25,325 bases of DNA from DATARH01 sp035604035 (GTDB taxonomy: Bacteria > Pseudomonadota > Alphaproteobacteria > ATCC43930 > CGMCC-115725): contig DATNJF010000415.1 of the NCBI GenBank assembly GCA_035604035.1, forward strand, positions 1 to 25,325, written 5' to 3'. This document shows positions 24,381-25,325 of the stretch, piece by piece; the first letter of the stretch is position 1, and every line of letters starts with the position of its first letter. Both the position numbers and the translations under genes were made by a program. The notes beneath the pieces were generated by a model. It had not been told where the DNA came from. It saw nothing but the letters and a program-made list of their open reading frames with translations, and did no database searches.

Positions 24381-24845
24381 ATGTCGGGTTATCATGCGGG
24401 TGACATGACCACGGGCTCACCAATGATACGCCAGGCCGGACTGCAGGATGTCGAGCAGCTGGTTGTGCTGTTCTGCTCTGGGGCGAAAGGTATTCGCTTA
24501 CCGCCGGAGACCTGTGTGCCGGAGAACCGGCAGCGTTTACACGACCTGATGCGGGCCTGGTGCGAACAAGAGCGGGTTTGGGCACTGAGCGAGGCAGACC
24601 ACATCTCCGGCATGGTGGTTGTTGAGCGGTTCAAGAAAGGCCGCGTCATTTCGGGGATTGAGTATGTGGTGGTGGCCGAGTCCTGCCGTGGACAGCATCG
24701 CGTCGGCCCTGCGCTCGTTCGGCACGTTCAAACGCTGCCTGACGTGACAGATCTCCGCGTTACGGCCCTTAACCCGCATTCGCGGAAACTGCTCGAGAAC
24801 TGTGGCTTCTGGCTCGACCCGAAGCCGAACAGGATGTGGACCTGA
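24381..24845 (+). CDS. GNAT family acetyltransferase
   Basis: This is a protein of up to 154 residues. The N-terminal part reads MIRQAGLQDVEQLVVLF, as in many GNAT proteins. The central strand pair is ISGMVVVERFKKGRVISGIEYVVVAESCRGQHRVGPALVRHV, which contains the acetyl-CoA pyrophosphate loop (RGQHRVGPAL, a variant of RGxGxG/A), and the end is HSRKLLENCGFW. It transfers an acetyl group to an unknown amine. The start is uncertain: ATGs at 24381, 24405 and 24423 are all possible, and the last gives the most typical GNAT N-terminus. Its base composition is somewhat less GC-rich than the housekeeping genes, and it stands alone in a gene-poor stretch, which may indicate acquisition. Confidence 0.75.
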   Translation: MSGYHAGDMTTGSPMIRQAGLQDVEQLVVLFCSGAKGIRLPPETCVPENRQRLHDLMRAWCEQERVWALSEADHISGMVVVERFKKGRVISGIEYVVVAESCRGQHRVGPALVRHVQTLPDVTDLRVTALNPHSRKLLENCGFWLDPKPNRMWT

Positions 24846-24875
24846 AGATGGTTTGGGTGCGACCGGCATAGGGGT

Positions 24876-24889
24876 GTGCGCCGGCGCAC
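24876..24889. repeat. 14-bp palindromic repeat, copy 3
   Basis: GTGCGC-CG-GCGCAC is identical to copy 1. It lies between the stop of the acetyltransferase gene and the stop of the convergent small lipoprotein gene. A half copy (GTGCGCCGGC) is at 25110-25119. Confidence 0.55.
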
Positions 24890-24896
24890 GTCGCGG

Positions 24897-25040
24897 TTAG
24901 CCCCCATAAGTACGACTGTGCGAGGTGGCGCAGGGGCTGATCGGATTGGGATCGGGGTCGGGGCAAGCGGTCATCGGCGGGCCGCCGGCGCAGCCGACAA
25001 GAACGAAAAACAGACCGAGAACCGCTAAGATTTTCGCCAC
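24897..25040 (-). CDS. Small lipoprotein, function unknown
   Basis: This 47-residue protein starts with GTG. Residues 1-17 form a short signal peptide (MAKILAVLGLFFVLVGC) with a perfect lipobox LVGC, so C17 should be lipidated. The mature part is only about 31 residues: AGGPPMTACPDPDPNPISPC followed by ATSHSRTYGG, with two more cysteines and a proline/aspartate-rich middle. An in-frame stop lies upstream, which rules out a longer form. The ribosome-binding site is weak. It is convergent with the acetyltransferase gene. I do not recognise a family; the lipobox is the main reason to call it real. Confidence 0.55.
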   Translation of the reverse strand: MAKILAVLGLFFVLVGCAGGPPMTACPDPDPNPISPCATSHSRTYGG

Positions 25041-25194
25041 GGCTTGCTCTAATATGCGTCAATCTTCTTGAGATTACGTCGGGCACTTCGGCCCGAAAAT
25101 AACGATGTTGTGCGCCGGCATCGCGGCGTGATGCCAAATCTTCCAACTTGGAAAATATGACCGGCCGGCAGCATGTCCGGATATACGAGATGTT

Positions 25195-25219
25195 TATAGG
25201 CCAACCAGGTTTGCCTATA
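25195..25219. promoter_or_regulatory. 25-bp near-perfect palindrome, possible operator
   Basis: The arms TATAGGC and GCCTATA, with inner AACC/GGTT around a single central A, give 11 of 12 matching pairs. It lies about 155 bases upstream of the small lipoprotein gene and just downstream of the truncated reading frame at the window edge. A second, shorter dyad (TTCCAA-C-TTGGAA, 25141-25153) lies nearby. The shape suits a dimeric repressor site; no regulator gene is visible in the window. Confidence 0.3.
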
Positions 25220-25234
25220 GGACCGCGCGCCTGA

Positions 25235-25325
25235 TCAGTCTGTTTGTGCGCCCGCGCACAGTGGCATCGCCGCGGTTTCGCGGGCCTGGTCGGCGAGGTT
25301 CTTGTCGATCCCCAGGTCCTCTAGC
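25235..25325 (-). CDS. C-terminal end of an unknown protein, cut by window edge
   Basis: The frame is open from the window edge for 29 residues: it reads LEDLGIDKNLADQARETAAM, then PLCAGAQTD and stop. The first 20 residues are clearly protein-like and resemble a helical segment seen in phage- or plasmid-type DNA-binding proteins (LGI-KNL--RA-K-A), but this is from memory and weak. The last residues are encoded by palindromic repeat copy 4, so the original C-terminus may have been lost. Confidence 0.4.
   Translation of the reverse strand, partial: LEDLGIDKNLADQARETAAMPLCAGAQTD
25246..25259. repeat. 14-bp palindromic repeat, copy 4
   Basis: GTGCGC-CC-GCGCAC, preceded by TTT as in copy 1, lies inside the last codons of the partial minus-strand reading frame at the window edge. 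Confidence 0.5.

Noticed and set aside
1..25325. tRNA genes and CRISPR arrays
   Set aside because: No T-loop/acceptor pattern and no regularly spaced repeats were found by eye on either strand.

Overview
The window looks like a chromosomal segment of a high-GC alphaproteobacterium, probably from the Rhodospirillales or a neighbouring order. The main evidence is a C4-pathway 5-aminolevulinate synthase (hemA), a PleC/DivJ-style histidine kinase core, a short alphaproteobacterial-type NAD kinase, and dense short operons with ATGA or GTGA overlaps. This placement is inference from gene content; no rRNA or tRNA was found.

Region by region: (1) 1-2033 (+) is the end of a group with two SGNH/GDSL hydrolases and a DUF5989 micro-membrane protein, an arrangement that resembles the genes next to O-carbamoyltransferases. 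(2) 2190-9356 is a catabolic block. It has an acyl-CoA dehydrogenase (+), an OmpA-type lipoprotein (-), and a minus-strand operon running DUF3859 exported protein, enoyl-CoA hydratase, EthD-like protein, MmgE/PrpD copy B, MmgE/PrpD copy A. A divergent amidohydrolase/lactonase-like gene follows. The genes suggest CoA-dependent breakdown of an unknown cyclic or branched acid. (3) 9536-13578 (+) holds two translationally coupled sensor proteins. The first is an intact histidine kinase carrying a dead receiver domain; the second is a membrane hybrid kinase in which the phospho-histidine, the ATP-binding N-box and the Hpt histidine are all replaced. (4) 13575-17776 holds a hypoxanthine-DNA glycosylase-like gene, an aspartoacylase/desuccinylase-family hydrolase, argE, a divergent N-formylglutamate amidohydrolase and a flavin-reductase-like protein. 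(5) 17780-22853 is housekeeping: nadK, moaA, a small membrane protein, an amidase, a small lipoprotein and hemA.

(6) 22854-25325 differs in character. It is gene-poor, with a 68-residue protein, a GNAT acetyltransferase, a 47-residue lipoprotein on the minus strand and a truncated reading frame at the edge. It contains four copies of a 14-bp palindrome and a stretch from 23.5 to 24.3 kb packed with stable hairpins. Several of these hairpins contain G-U pairs that are consistent only with plus-strand transcription. Next to it is a separate run of three hairpins ending in a minus-strand intrinsic terminator. I recognise no known RNA family there.

The best candidates for something undescribed are the paired active/inactive sensor kinases at 9.5-13.6 kb and the structured, gene-free stretch at 23.3-24.3 kb.
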